Part shown: piece by piece, positions 17,010 to 26,752 of the stretch
Numbering within the stretch: the stretch's first letter is position 1
How the letters are laid out: the number at the start of each line of letters is the position of its first letter
Made by a program: the position numbers and the translations under genes
Notes under the pieces: model-generated
What the model was told of the DNA's origin: nothing
The model's database searches: none
The model's input: only the letters and a program-made list of their open reading frames with translations
Assembly: GCA_903862885.1 (NCBI GenBank)
Contig: CAIOZU010000004.1
Location: 1 to 64,000, forward strand
Reading direction: 5' to 3'
DNA length: 64,000 nucleotides
DNA from: an uncultured Pseudomonadota bacterium
GTDB taxonomy: Bacteria; Pseudomonadota; Gammaproteobacteria; Steroidobacterales; Steroidobacteraceae

Positions 17010-17554
17010 GCGGCCAGTTCGCGTGCGGTTTCAGATAACAAGGCGATCACGTACTCAGTAAATGAGCGCCACACTTCTAGGTGGAAGATGTCCGGCGCTA
17101 AGCGCCACAGGGTGATCTCAGATTTCTCAAACAGCGTGCGGGTACACATGCCGATTGGAAACTGACTGAGATCAAGATCCAAGGGGCAGCCGCTTTCTAA
17201 GAGCCAGACGGCGTGTGGGCCTTTGACGATCAGCCCATTTTGCCGATGACTGACGTCGACCAAGGAATGCGCATGGGCTGACAGTTCATTTGTAAGGGCC
17301 TGGATAATGAGCGTGCGCTCCGACTCCGGTGCGATCAGCAAATACTCATCCGGCCCCTGCCACAGGGCTGAGCGACTACCCACGGTGGCAGATCGACAGG
17401 CGCTGGTCGGTAAGGGCACACCAAACACAGAGGAAGCCGCCGCGATTGCGGCGGGTGTTCCCCGGAAACTTAATCGAGTGGTGTGCGCGGGGGACTCAAG
17501 CCAGCTCATGTCCAGCACGATTGTGGGCTTAGCTGTGGCAGTGTGACTAGCCAT
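17006..17554 (-). CDS. soxG: Sarcosine oxidase, gamma subunit
   Basis: 182 residues, matching SoxG by size, weak GcvT-like character (LQGP-like LWQGPDEYLLIAPES, VDVSHRQNGLIVKGPHAVWLLESGCPLDL) and position after soxA. The ATG at 17554 overlaps the soxA stop and has GGGAGAG upstream; an in-frame ATG at 17578 is less likely. SoxG completes the heterotetrameric enzyme that oxidises sarcosine to glycine, with H2O2 and formaldehyde or methylene-THF as products. Confidence 0.9.
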   Translation of the reverse strand: MASHTATAKPTIVLDMSWLESPAHTTRLSFRGTPAAIAAASSVFGVPLPTSACRSATVGSRSALWQGPDEYLLIAPESERTLIIQALTNELSAHAHSLVDVSHRQNGLIVKGPHAVWLLESGCPLDLDLSQFPIGMCTRTLFEKSEITLWRLAPDIFHLEVWRSFTEYVIALLSETARELAA

Positions 17555-20552
17555 TGATGCGCTCTCCCTTAGGATCATAGAACACGGGCGAACTCACGAT
17601 GACGGCGATGTCTCGGCCTGGCATCGGCACGTAGATCGTCTGACCGACGAGTCCACGGCCGCCAGCGATCACGCCGAGTGCAATGGAGCGTTTTAGCGAG
17701 GCGCTGTAATAGGACGATGTGACATGACCAATCATGGTCATGGGCACGGTCTGGCCGGCGGACGCGATGATTTGTGCGCCCTCTTCCAGAATCGTTTGTG
17801 GATCGACGGTCAATAAGCCCACGAGTTGCTTGCGATCTAGACGTTTCATGGCGGGGCGCTCTAGCGCCCGCTTGCCCACGTAGTCAGGTTTTGCCTTGCC
17901 AATCGCCCAAGCGACCGCAGCGTCGTCGGGTGTCATGGTGCCATCGGTGTCTTGGCCTACGATGATGTAGCCTTTTTCGGCACGGAGCACGTGCATGGCT
18001 TCGGTGCCGTAGGGAGTGATGCCAAATGCTTGACCCGCGTGGTAGATGGCCTCCCACACCGCCGTACCATGACGCGCCGGGACGTTGACCTCAAAACCCA
18101 ATTCACCACTGAAGCTGACTCGAAACAACATCATCGGCGCACCGGCGATATGGCCATGGGCCACGCTCATGTGTGGCATGGCTTCAGGAGAGAGATCCAT
18201 ATCACTCACCAAACTCTTCAACACATCCCGTGAACGGGGACCTTGGACTGCCACCACGGCCCACTGCTCGGTCGTTGAGGTGATCCACACGGACAGCTCA
18301 GTCCACTCCGTTTGCAGATAATCTTCCATCATGGCAAACACGCGAGCGGCACCACCGGTGGTGGTGGTGACGTGGAAGCGATCCTCTGCGAGTCGTGCCA
18401 CCACGCCATCATCATATACAAAGCCATCGTCGCGCAGCAGAATGCCGTAGCGAGAACGGCCGACGCCGAGTGTTGACCAGTTATTAATGTAAAAACGATT
18501 TAAAAACTCAGCAGCGTCTTTGCCGACGACCTCAATTTTTCCTAAGGTCGATGCATCAAACATGCCGACTTGATTTCTAACCGCCAGACACTCGCGATCC
18601 ATCGCCGCTCTCATGTCTTCGCCGGCTTGCGGGAAGTAGCGTGTACGCTTCCACATGCCCACATCTTCAAACACACCGCCGCGTGCAAGGGCCCAGTCAT
18701 GGCTGGGCGTTTTGCGTACCGGATCGAATAGATCGCCCCGCGCATGCCCAGCGAATATGCCAAAGGTAGTGGGTGTGTAAGGCATGCGGAAGGTGGTCAC
18801 GCCCACATCGGGAATGCGGCGATTCGATTGGCCGGCAATGAAGGCAAGCGCATTCAGATTGGACGTCTTACCCTGATCGGTCGCCATGCCCGTGGTGGTG
18901 TAGCGCTTGATGTGTTCGACTGATTCAAAGCCCTCGCGCTGGGCGAGGGCAAGATCCCGTGTGGTGACATCGTTTTGGAAATCAATAAACGCTTTGGTGG
19001 GTGGCAACGAAGTAGCCTGGGGTAACACGCCGGGAACGCCTGCCATGTTGCCGTCCAAGGCAACGCCAGTGTGCATAATGGGCGTGGCCACATGACCGGC
19101 GGCTGTCGCCGCGCCAGCACCTGCCGTTGCACCGTCACGAAGCAGTGCCGTGAGCCCCTGTACGCCATGGGCGGCCCCGGTGGAGTGGCTGTGCTCCGCG
19201 GTTTTCCCTGGAATGAATGCACCCAGTGCATCATCAAATACTAACTTGCCCCGTGACTGGGAATGTAAATGGACCGACGGCGTATAGCCTCCGGACATCA
19301 GGACGACATCACACGCGTGAGAACGGCTGGCTCCGATCACGCCATTGCTATCGATGGCGGCGATTTTGATACGGGAGACACGCAATGTCCCTTCCGTACC
19401 GAGCACTGTGGATTGTTCCTGAATCTTAAGGCCTGCCGCTCGTGCTGCTTTCTCAGCGGGTCCTGGGGTGTAGCCTTTTGGTCGGACGTCTACGATTAAT
19501 TCGATGTGCGCGCCGACGGCCACTAGGTCTAAGGCCGCTTCATAGGCGGCATCACAGCCGGTGACCAAGACCGCTCGACGCCCCACGGCGACGCCATAGC
19601 GATTTGCGTAGGTGCGAGCGGCTGAGGCCAACATCACCCCGGGTCGATCATTGCCTGGAAATACCAAGGGTCGCTCAATTGCGCCCGCCGCAATCACCAC
19701 TTCACGAGCGCGTACCTGCCAGAGCCGCTCGCGAGGCTTGCCGTCGGGTAACTCGGCCAGATGATCGGTGACACGTTCCGCCAGGCCAATCAGGTTGTGA
19801 GGGAAATAGCCGAATGCCGTGGTGCGGGTGAGCAGGCGCACGCGTGGGTTTTTTCCTAACACAGCGAGGGTGTCTGTGATCCAAGCGCTGGCCGCCTGAC
19901 CGTTGACGGTGGCGTTGCGGTCATCAAGCAGGGAACCGCCGAACTCTGACTGTTCTTCACAAAGGATGACGCGAGCGCCGCTGGCCGCGGCCGTTTTCGC
20001 CGCTGCGAGGCCCGCCGGGCCTGAACCAATCACTAAGACATCGCAGTGCGCAAAGCGCTGCGCATAATGATCGGGGTCCGGGAGGGAAGGCGCCGTACCT
20101 AAACCGGCAGCTGCTCGAATATTGGGTTCATACAGTGCATGCCAGGCAGCACGTGGCCACATGAATGTCTTATTGTAAAAACCAGCCGGTAGCAAGGGAG
20201 ACAGCCAATTCGCGATCGCGCCCATATCAAACTGCAAGCTAGGCCAGCGGTTCTGGCTCTGAGCCACTAAGCCCTCATATAACTCGATCTGGGTGGCGCG
20301 GAGATTGGGTGTGCGTCGGGCCGTGTCCCGAATAACGGTGACCAGTGCGTTGGGCTCTTCCGAGCCGGCGCCTAACAGGCCACGTGGACGGTGGTACTTG
20401 AAGGATCGGCCCATTAAATGCACGCCATTCGCCAGTAGGGCCGAGGCGAGCGTGTCACCCACAAAGCCCACGTAGGCTTTGCCGTCAAAAGTGAACTGGA
20501 GAGGGCGTGCGCGATCAATGCGGCCACCCTTTGGGGATCGAAGCGCGCTCAC
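17547..20552 (-). CDS. soxA: Sarcosine oxidase, alpha subunit
   Basis: 1001 residues, the usual SoxA length. The N-terminal Fer2-like domain is followed by a pyridine-nucleotide binding domain (CDVLVIGSGPAGLAAAKTAAAS) and a second Rossmann section. From about residue 610 there is a GcvT-type folate-binding domain (SFSGELGFEVNVPARHG, YGTEAMHVLRAEKG). SoxA binds NAD+ and channels the methyl-derived C1 unit to THF. It overlaps soxD by 4 bp and soxG by 8 bp. Confidence 0.96.
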   Translation of the reverse strand: MSALRSPKGGRIDRARPLQFTFDGKAYVGFVGDTLASALLANGVHLMGRSFKYHRPRGLLGAGSEEPNALVTVIRDTARRTPNLRATQIELYEGLVAQSQNRWPSLQFDMGAIANWLSPLLPAGFYNKTFMWPRAAWHALYEPNIRAAAGLGTAPSLPDPDHYAQRFAHCDVLVIGSGPAGLAAAKTAAASGARVILCEEQSEFGGSLLDDRNATVNGQAASAWITDTLAVLGKNPRVRLLTRTTAFGYFPHNLIGLAERVTDHLAELPDGKPRERLWQVRAREVVIAAGAIERPLVFPGNDRPGVMLASAARTYANRYGVAVGRRAVLVTGCDAAYEAALDLVAVGAHIELIVDVRPKGYTPGPAEKAARAAGLKIQEQSTVLGTEGTLRVSRIKIAAIDSNGVIGASRSHACDVVLMSGGYTPSVHLHSQSRGKLVFDDALGAFIPGKTAEHSHSTGAAHGVQGLTALLRDGATAGAGAATAAGHVATPIMHTGVALDGNMAGVPGVLPQATSLPPTKAFIDFQNDVTTRDLALAQREGFESVEHIKRYTTTGMATDQGKTSNLNALAFIAGQSNRRIPDVGVTTFRMPYTPTTFGIFAGHARGDLFDPVRKTPSHDWALARGGVFEDVGMWKRTRYFPQAGEDMRAAMDRECLAVRNQVGMFDASTLGKIEVVGKDAAEFLNRFYINNWSTLGVGRSRYGILLRDDGFVYDDGVVARLAEDRFHVTTTTGGAARVFAMMEDYLQTEWTELSVWITSTTEQWAVVAVQGPRSRDVLKSLVSDMDLSPEAMPHMSVAHGHIAGAPMMLFRVSFSGELGFEVNVPARHGTAVWEAIYHAGQAFGITPYGTEAMHVLRAEKGYIIVGQDTDGTMTPDDAAVAWAIGKAKPDYVGKRALERPAMKRLDRKQLVGLLTVDPQTILEEGAQIIASAGQTVPMTMIGHVTSSYYSASLKRSIALGVIAGGRGLVGQTIYVPMPGRDIAVIVSSPVFYDPKGERING

Positions 20553-20842
20553 AGTGCACCGCCCACAACGGATGCTGGCGGTTGTTCGCCGGCCCGGTAG
20601 GTCACGACGAACTGATCCGTGGTCGTGTCTCGGATGGCATTAAAGAATCGACCGCAGCCACGAACATGGCGCCAGCGTTCAGCAAATAAGCCGCGGGTGT
20701 TTTTTCGAAGGTACAAGAACTCGGCCCACTGAGCGTCGGTCGCTTGGGAAGGATCTTTGGGCCTGATGACATGGGCTTGGCCGCCATGTGAGAACTCAAG
20801 CTCAGGTCGATCGCCACAATAAGGACAGTGAATCACTAACAT
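20549..20842 (-). CDS. soxD: Sarcosine oxidase, delta subunit (zinc protein)
   Basis: 97 residues from the ATG at 20842 (MLVIHCPYCGDR). An upstream in-frame start at 20887 would run into soxB and adds residues foreign to the family. The zinc site shows as HCPYCG and the downstream HVRGCGRFF. SoxD is the small structural Zn subunit of heterotetrameric sarcosine oxidase. It lies 10 bp after the soxB stop and overlaps soxA. Confidence 0.94.
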   Translation of the reverse strand: MLVIHCPYCGDRPELEFSHGGQAHVIRPKDPSQATDAQWAEFLYLRKNTRGLFAERWRHVRGCGRFFNAIRDTTTDQFVVTYRAGEQPPASVVGGAL

Positions 20843-20852
20843 GGGTGCGCTC

Positions 20853-22106
20853 TCAATGAGCAACGGCCGCAGCCGCTGCCTCGTCAATCAGATTACCCTC
20901 TTCAAAGCGCTCGACTGTGAAAGGTGCATTAATGGGATGGGGTTCGTCGTGTGCGATGGTGTGGGCAAACACATGGGCGGAACCCGGTGTGGCCTTGAAG
21001 CCACCGGTCCCCCAGCCACAGTTGACATAGAGTCCCTTGACCGGTGTCTTGGCAATGATTGGTGAGCGATCCGGTGTGGTGTCGACGATGCCACCCCAGT
21101 TTCGTAACATTTTGAGACGCCGCACCATGGGGAATAGCTCGCAAATTGACTCGAGCGTATGACTAGAGATGTGCAGCGCACCGCGTTGCGTATATGAGTT
21201 GTACGCGTCGGTGCCAGCACCAATCACCAGCTCGCCCTTGTCTGACTGACTCATGTAGGCATGAATGGTATTGGACATCACCACACATGGCATCAGTGGC
21301 TTGACCGGTTCAGAGACCAGCGCTTGCAGTGGATAACTCTCTAGTGGCAACTGTATACCCGCATAGCCCATGACGACGCTGGTGTTGCCCGCGGCGACTA
21401 CGCCGACTTTCTTCGCTCTAATAACACCACGAGAGGTTTCAATGCCCTCAATCGCGCCGTGTGCATTCTTTATCATTCCAGTGACTTCACAGTTCTCAAT
21501 GATGTCAACGCCCAAAGCATCCGCCGCGCGTGCGTAACCCCACGCCACGGTGTCATGGCGTGCCACCCCGCCGCGTCGCTGCAAAGCGGCGCCGAGTACC
21601 GGGTAGCGGATATTTTTCTCAATATTAAGAATAGGGCAAAACGCCTTGGCTTCTTCCGGACTCAACCATTCATTGTCAACGCCATTGCCGCGGTTGGCGT
21701 GTACGTGCCGCTTAATGACCTGCGTGTCGTGAACGGTGTGCGCCAACATCATCACGCCTCGTGGTGAGAACATGGTGTTGTAATTTAAGACCTGTGACAG
21801 GTCTTTCCACATCTTTAAACTATGGTCATAAAGATGAGCGCTTTCATTAAACAAATAATTTGAGCGAATAATGGTGGTGTTTCGCCCGGTGTTGCCGCCG
21901 CCGATCCAGCCTTTTTCAATGACCGCGATGTTGGTGAGGCCATGTTCCGCAGCCAAATAGTAGGCGGTGCCGAGTCCGTGGCCACCACCGCCTATGATCA
22001 CCGCATCGTACTCTGCCTTCGGTTCAGCGCGACGCCATTGGGTTTTCCACCCCTGATGGCCGCCAAAGGCTTCTTTTAATAACGACCAAGCGGAAAATTT
22101 CTGCAT
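20853..22106 (-). CDS. soxB: Sarcosine oxidase, beta subunit (FAD/FMN)
   Basis: 417 residues. A DAO-family flavoprotein with dinucleotide motif [20 protein letters not shown], then [17 protein letters not shown] and, near the C-terminus, [15 protein letters not shown], all standard for SoxB. It carries the sarcosine oxidation site and a covalent FMN in known enzymes. Its start overlaps the stop of the upstream DMGDH-like gene by one base, so the two are co-translated. Confidence 0.96.
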   Translation of the reverse strand: MQKFSAWSLLKEAFGGHQGWKTQWRRAEPKAEYDAVIIGGGGHGLGTAYYLAAEHGLTNIAVIEKGWIGGGNTGRNTTIIRSNYLFNESAHLYDHSLKMWKDLSQVLNYNTMFSPRGVMMLAHTVHDTQVIKRHVHANRGNGVDNEWLSPEEAKAFCPILNIEKNIRYPVLGAALQRRGGVARHDTVAWGYARAADALGVDIIENCEVTGMIKNAHGAIEGIETSRGVIRAKKVGVVAAGNTSVVMGYAGIQLPLESYPLQALVSEPVKPLMPCVVMSNTIHAYMSQSDKGELVIGAGTDAYNSYTQRGALHISSHTLESICELFPMVRRLKMLRNWGGIVDTTPDRSPIIAKTPVKGLYVNCGWGTGGFKATPGSAHVFAHTIAHDEPHPINAPFTVERFEEGNLIDEAAAAAVAH

Positions 22107-24565
22107 CAGGCCCTCAAATCTTTGTTTTCAGGATCGTAGGGAGACTCAATCAGCACCGTCGCCTTCTTGCGCTCGCCTAGAATCAGAATCTCAAGTGCTG
22201 TTCCTGGGGTCGTGTATTCAGGTTTGATGTAACCAATCGCCAGGCTCTTCTTGATGGTGTGCCCATAATACCCTGCGGTCGCTCGACCCACCATCTCCCC
22301 GTGGCTATTGAACAGCGGCTCGTTGCCTAGCGGGTCGGCGTCGGTTACACCATGGACCTCTAGCGTGATGAATCGGTTTGGAACCCCAGCGGCCAGTTGT
22401 TTTTCGAGTGCTTCGCGGCCGATAAAGGGGCCCTTGTTCATGCGCACAAAGCGGTCAAGGGATGCCTCGAATGGTGTGTAATCGGGGGTCATGTCGCTGC
22501 CCCACATGCGGTAGGACTTCTCCATGCGTAAGGATTCCATCGCGCGCATGCCAACCATGCTGATGCCAAATTCTTGACCTGCCGCGAAGATTGCATCAAA
22601 TAAATGATGTGCATATTCGATTGGAAAATGCAGCTCCCAACCCAACGCGCCGACAAAGTTTACGCGCAAGGCGTAGACGTCGGTCGCAAGACCTGCTTCG
22701 ATGATTTGGCTTGTCAACCAAGGGAAGGCGGTGTTATCGAGTGGACTGTCGGTGAGTTTTGCCATCACTTCGCGTGAGCGGGGACCTGCCAACACGAAGC
22801 AACCACGCGCGGTGGTTATATTGCGTAATTGCACGGAGCCATCGGTGGGCAGGTGCTTTTCCAGGTAGTCACTGTCATAGCGCTCAGCCGCACCTGCGCT
22901 GACCACATAATAATGTTGTTCGGCGAGCTTGGTGAGCGTGAACTCTGAGCGAATGCCGCCGCGCTGTGTGAGTGCATGGCAAAGCGCAATGCGACCAATC
23001 TTGGTGGGCACTTTGTTGGCGACCAAGCCATCCAACCATGCTTCAGCGCCAGCACCTTTCACTTCAAACTTGGTGAATGCGGTGAGATCAATCACGCCGA
23101 CTTTTTCTCGCATGATGCGCACTTCATTACCGACATGCTCGAAATAATTACTGCGACGGAAACTCCATACGTCTTTTGGTTCAACGCCTTTTGGCGCGAA
23201 CCAGTTGGGGCGCTCCCACCCATAGCGTTGACCGAAGACCGCACCCATGCGTGCCAGTTTGTCGTAAATCGGTGAGGTCTTAGCGGGACGCGCATCGGCG
23301 CGTTCCTCATCCGGGAAATGGATAGTGAACACGTTGCGATAGGTTTCTTCGTTCTTTTGCACCACATAGCGCTTACTGGTGTAGGGACCAAAGCGCCGTG
23401 GGTCGGTGGCCAACATGTCAATGCTGGGCTCACCTTCGACAATCCATTCTGCCAACTGCCAACCCGAGCCGCCGGCGGCGGTGATGCCAAAGCTGTGCCC
23501 TTCATTCAGCCACAGGTTACGTACGCCCCAGGCGGGGCCAACGAGGGGGGTGCCATCGGGCGTATATGAAATAGGGCCATTGACGATGTCTTTAATGCCG
23601 CAGTTTTCCAAGGCTGGCACTCGGCGTTGTGCGGCTTCAATGTGCGGCAACAAGCGCTCTAATGCACCATCGAATAGGTCCTTGCCAAACCATTCCGGCA
23701 CGCCATCGGCAAAGCGCGCGGGGGCGCCGGCTTCATAGGGGCCTAAAATCCAGCCCATCCGCTCTTCACGCAAGTAGTAGGACTGATCGGATTCACGCAG
23801 CACGGCCAGTTCTTTACCGCCACTTTGTCGATACGCTTTTAACTCAGGCGATTCGTCGTACACGATGTATTGATGTTCGACCGGAATAGCAGGGACGTTG
23901 ATGCCAAACAGTTTGCCGGTCTGGCGCGCGTAGTTGCCGGTGGCACAGACCACGTGTTCGCAGGTGATTTCACCTTGATTGGTGGTGAGTTTCCACTCAC
24001 CACTGGCGGTGCGCGCAACGGCGGTGACTTCGGTGTGTTCATAGATCTCAGCGCCGCCAGCGCGCGCGCCTTTACGAAAGGCCATGGTGAGATCGGCCGG
24101 TGCGATGTGTCCGTCATCTGGGTGATACAAGGCGCCGACGATGGCAGGCGTGTCGCCGCCATTGCCAAGCTCAGCCAAGGGCCAGAGTGCTTTGACTTCC
24201 GCGGGCGAAATCACTTGAAAGGGAACACCGATGGTATTCGCGGTGCCGCAGTATTTCTGATACTCATCCATACGAGCGCGCGAGGTGGCGAGCCGTAAGT
24301 TGCCGGTCACATGCAAACTGACGTCTTGTCCCGTCTCTGCAGGCAGCCTTTTATAAAGATCAACGGAGTACTTATGCAGCTGGCCCACGGTGTAGCTCAT
24401 GTTGAACAGCGGCAGAAGACCTGCGGCATGCCAGGTGGATCCGGCGGTGAGTTCCGAGCGTTCGAGCAGCACCACATCGGACCAGCCTTTTTTGGCGAGG
24501 TGATACAAGGTGCTGACGCCGACAGCGCCGCCACCTATCACAACGACGCGAGCATGTGACTTCAT
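22106..24565 (-). CDS. Dimethylglycine dehydrogenase-like flavoprotein (DAO + GcvT), paralogue 3
   Basis: 819 residues: [35 protein letters not shown] (flavinylation-type His), FAO_M, then GCV_T domains ([29 protein letters not shown]). As the first gene of the sarcosine oxidase operon it is the best candidate for the dimethylglycine-to-sarcosine step, with SoxBDAG then acting on sarcosine. It diverges from the GlxA/GbdR-type regulator. The 185-bp gap between them carries a dyad (24670-24694). Confidence 0.92.
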   Translation of the reverse strand: MKSHARVVVIGGGAVGVSTLYHLAKKGWSDVVLLERSELTAGSTWHAAGLLPLFNMSYTVGQLHKYSVDLYKRLPAETGQDVSLHVTGNLRLATSRARMDEYQKYCGTANTIGVPFQVISPAEVKALWPLAELGNGGDTPAIVGALYHPDDGHIAPADLTMAFRKGARAGGAEIYEHTEVTAVARTASGEWKLTTNQGEITCEHVVCATGNYARQTGKLFGINVPAIPVEHQYIVYDESPELKAYRQSGGKELAVLRESDQSYYLREERMGWILGPYEAGAPARFADGVPEWFGKDLFDGALERLLPHIEAAQRRVPALENCGIKDIVNGPISYTPDGTPLVGPAWGVRNLWLNEGHSFGITAAGGSGWQLAEWIVEGEPSIDMLATDPRRFGPYTSKRYVVQKNEETYRNVFTIHFPDEERADARPAKTSPIYDKLARMGAVFGQRYGWERPNWFAPKGVEPKDVWSFRRSNYFEHVGNEVRIMREKVGVIDLTAFTKFEVKGAGAEAWLDGLVANKVPTKIGRIALCHALTQRGGIRSEFTLTKLAEQHYYVVSAGAAERYDSDYLEKHLPTDGSVQLRNITTARGCFVLAGPRSREVMAKLTDSPLDNTAFPWLTSQIIEAGLATDVYALRVNFVGALGWELHFPIEYAHHLFDAIFAAGQEFGISMVGMRAMESLRMEKSYRMWGSDMTPDYTPFEASLDRFVRMNKGPFIGREALEKQLAAGVPNRFITLEVHGVTDADPLGNEPLFNSHGEMVGRATAGYYGHTIKKSLAIGYIKPEYTTPGTALEILILGERKKATVLIESPYDPENKDLRA

Positions 24566-24669
24566 TGAAAACTCCCGTTTTGCCCACGTGGACGTCCGGC
24601 GGCCGCCGGATTCTGAATGGTAGGCTGATCGCTAGGAAGTGTAGCGAGCACCCACCACAACACAACTCC

Positions 24670-24694
24670 ATTTGCGACAATATCTGACGCAAAT
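24670..24694. promoter_or_regulatory. Dyad in the divergent promoter of the sox operon and its regulator
   Basis: Perfect 7-bp arms ATTTGCG and CGCAAAT are separated by 11 bp. The dyad lies between the DMGDH/sox operon and the AraC-type regulator, about 105 bp from the operon start and 56 bp from the regulator start. It is a plausible operator for that regulator; binding is inferred. Confidence 0.5.
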
Positions 24695-24750
24695 ACGCCA
24701 GTCCGACGTATACTTAAGCCTCCCGAGAATAAGGCGATCTGGGAACCACT

Positions 24751-25716
24751 GTGCCTGCTGAATCTATCGTCAAGTCCGTGCGCTACGTCTTTTTGACGCT
24801 GCCCAATTATTCAATGATTGCGGTGTCCAATGCCGTTGAACCCTTGCGGATGGCGAATATCCTGGCAGAGCAGGTGGCTTATGAATGGGCGATTGCCAGC
24901 CTGTCCGGGGAGCCGGTGCCCTCGAGCAACGGCTTGACCCTGGCACCAACGGTCGCGCTCGATCAAGTGGGGCGGCCGGATGTCTTGTTTGTCTGTGGCG
25001 GGGTCGACGTCCGCGCCGCGGTTTCACCGGCTTTGCTCTCCACCTTGCGGCGTTGGTCGGAGCAGCGCATCGCGCTGGGGGCTTTATGTACGGGGGGGTA
25101 TGCGTTGGCTCGGGCGGGATTGTTGGATCGTTATCAGGCGACTATCCATTGGGAAAACCTGTCGGCTTTACGCGAAGAGTTCCCGCGGGTGCTGATTTCG
25201 GATCAGTTATTTACCATTGACCGCAATCGTTACACCTGTTCCGGGGGCGTGGCGCCCTTGGACATGATGCTGCACCTGATTGAGCAAAAGTTGGGTGGGG
25301 GCATCGCCCAAGGGGTCTCAGAGCAGTTCATTGTCGAGCGGGTCAGAAGCGACAAAGACCGTCAGTACGTGCCGCTTCGAGCGCAAGTGGGCATCTCTCA
25401 TCAGAGCCTGATTAAAGTGGCCGAGTTGATGGAAGCCAATGTCGAAAATCCCTTGTCTTTAGAACAGATTGCGACGCAAACAGCGCTGTCACGGCGGCAA
25501 ATTGAACGCCTGTTTAAGCGTCACCTGGGCCAGGTTCCCAAACGATATTACCTAGAACTTCGCTTAAAGCGCGCCCGGGAACTGTTGCTGCAAACCGCCA
25601 TGCCCATCATGGACATCACGACCGCCTGCGGCTTTCAGTCGCCGCCTCACTTTTCGAAGTGTTATCGCAAGCAGTTTGGCTACCCACCGAGCGTTGAGCG
25701 TCGCGCTAGGCGTTAA
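24751..25716 (+). CDS. GlxA-family AraC-type regulator (GbdR/SouR-like), DJ-1/PfpI sensor domain
   Basis: 321 residues. An N-terminal DJ-1/PfpI (class I amidotransferase-like) ligand domain (about 10-190; CGGVDVRAAVSPAL, GALCTGGYALARAGLLD) is followed by an AraC HTH pair (about 220-320; LSLEQIATQTALSRRQIERL, ITTACGFQSPPHFSKCYRKQFG). Family members GbdR, SouR and CdhR of Pseudomonas sense glycine betaine/dimethylglycine, sarcosine or carnitine. Its place between the sox operon and the corrinoid operon makes it the likely activator of one or both. GTG start at 24751. Confidence 0.92.
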   Translation: MPAESIVKSVRYVFLTLPNYSMIAVSNAVEPLRMANILAEQVAYEWAIASLSGEPVPSSNGLTLAPTVALDQVGRPDVLFVCGGVDVRAAVSPALLSTLRRWSEQRIALGALCTGGYALARAGLLDRYQATIHWENLSALREEFPRVLISDQLFTIDRNRYTCSGGVAPLDMMLHLIEQKLGGGIAQGVSEQFIVERVRSDKDRQYVPLRAQVGISHQSLIKVAELMEANVENPLSLEQIATQTALSRRQIERLFKRHLGQVPKRYYLELRLKRARELLLQTAMPIMDITTACGFQSPPHFSKCYRKQFGYPPSVERRARR

Positions 25717-25749
25717 TGGTCCGCGGGTGAGCGGCTGATGTCAGCTTGT

Positions 25750-25775
25750 CCAAATGCGACGTTCGACCGATTTGG
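25750..25775. promoter_or_regulatory. CCAAAT/ATTTGG dyad upstream of the corrinoid operon
   Basis: Inverted arms CCAAAT (25750-25755) and ATTTGG (25770-25775) sit 34 bp after the regulator stop, inside the region that should hold the promoter of the corrinoid operon. The segment AAATGCGAC partly resembles the dyad at 24670 (TTTGCGAC). Possible activator site. Confidence 0.35.
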
Positions 25776-25899
25776 CTGCAGTGGCCATGACGGGGGAACG
25801 CGCAATGCTTTTAACCAGTCCGTAAATCAATGTAACTCATACCCTTAGCGAAAAAAGTCACGCTAGGCGCCTGCGTGAGGGTTGCTGCACGGTATCGTC

Positions 25900-26012
25900 G
25901 CTGGGTTAGAGAATTGTCGCGTTATGGCACGGTTCGGTCGCTAACCCACCACCTTGGTGGAGCGGCAAACCGTACCATCGCCAACCAGTTACATCCGTGC
26001 TCTATGCAGAGC
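25900..26012 (+). ncRNA. Strongly structured leader of the corrinoid operon, candidate riboswitch
   Basis: An 11-bp stem with one C-A mismatch pairs 25924-25934 (ATGGCACGGTT) with 25968-25978 (AACCGTACCAT). Inside it, CGCT/AGCG (25939-25942 with 25961-25964) and CCAC-CTTG-GTGG (25949-25960) form the apical hairpin. The internal segment CTAACCCA (25941-25948) is perfectly complementary to TGGGTTAG (25902-25909) upstream, allowing a pseudoknot or an alternative fold. A further hairpin GCTCT-ATGC-AGAGC (25999-26012) stands before the ribosome site. It does not match the cobalamin, SAH, SAM or glycine riboswitch cores as I know them. Confidence 0.45.
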
Positions 26013-26039
26013 GGCTCGTTCAAGTCTCGGGAGAATGGC

Positions 26040-26738
26040 ATGGCAGATGATCAGAACGATGAATTTGATCTTAATAGCCTGAATGATCAGGAGCTGACCG
26101 AGCAGGTGCATGATGATTTGTATAACGGCATGCGCTCTGAGGTCGAAGAAGCCACTCACATCTTTTTAAAGCGCGGCTGGTCTGCAGAAAAAACCCTGAC
26201 CGATGCGTTGGTCGAGGGCATGCGCATTGTCGGCATCGACTTCCGTGATGGCATCTTGTTCGTACCCGAAGTGCTGTTGGCGGCTAACGCCATGAAAGCG
26301 GGCATGGAAATCTTACGTCCTCTCCTCGCTGAAACCGGCGTGGAGCCGATTGGTAAGATTGTGATTGGTACGGTGAAGGGTGATATCCACGACATCGGCA
26401 AGAATTTAGTCGGCATGATGCTTGAAGGTGCAGGCTTCGAAGTCATCGACTTAGGTATTAATAACCCCGTTGAAAAATACTTAGCTGCCTTGGCTGAGCA
26501 CAAGCCTGAGATGTTAGGCATGTCGGCCCTGCTCACTACGACGATGCCCTATATGAAGGTGGTCATCGATACCCTGAAAGAACAAGGGTTGCGGGACAAT
26601 TTCATCGTCCTTGTCGGTGGCGCGCCGCTGAATGAAGAGTTTGGCAAAGCCATTGGCGCAGATGCCTATTGTCGTGATGCGGCAATCGCCGTTGAGACAG
26701 CGAAGACTAAGATCGCTGCTCGACGCGCAGCCCGCTAA
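26040..26738 (+). CDS. Corrinoid (B12-binding) methyl-carrier protein, MtbC/MttC/MtgC family
   Basis: 232 residues from the ATG at 26040, with GGGAG upstream; a more 5' in-frame start at 25875 would translate the structured leader. An N-terminal methionine-synthase-like cap domain (about 15-100) precedes a cobalamin-binding Rossmann domain with DIHDIG (D115, H117, G120; His is the Co ligand) and VLVGGAPLNEEFG. It carries the methyl group between an MttB-type methyltransferase and the methyl-THF methyltransferase. The first 26 residues are strikingly acidic (10 Asp/Glu, no Lys/Arg). First gene of a seven-gene operon. Confidence 0.95.
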   Translation: MADDQNDEFDLNSLNDQELTEQVHDDLYNGMRSEVEEATHIFLKRGWSAEKTLTDALVEGMRIVGIDFRDGILFVPEVLLAANAMKAGMEILRPLLAETGVEPIGKIVIGTVKGDIHDIGKNLVGMMLEGAGFEVIDLGINNPVEKYLAALAEHKPEMLGMSALLTTTMPYMKVVIDTLKEQGLRDNFIVLVGGAPLNEEFGKAIGADAYCRDAAIAVETAKTKIAARRAAR

Positions 26739-26752
26739 TCGAGCCCACTACA

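Noticed and set aside
25900-26012. Cobalamin riboswitch
   Set aside because: The B12-box and GCCACTG-type core expected for that class were not found, so I list the leader only as an unclassified structure.
25875-26039. Extended N-terminus for the corrinoid protein
   Set aside because: It would translate the structured leader into an arginine-rich segment foreign to the family. The ATG at 26040 has a strong ribosome site and gives the usual length.
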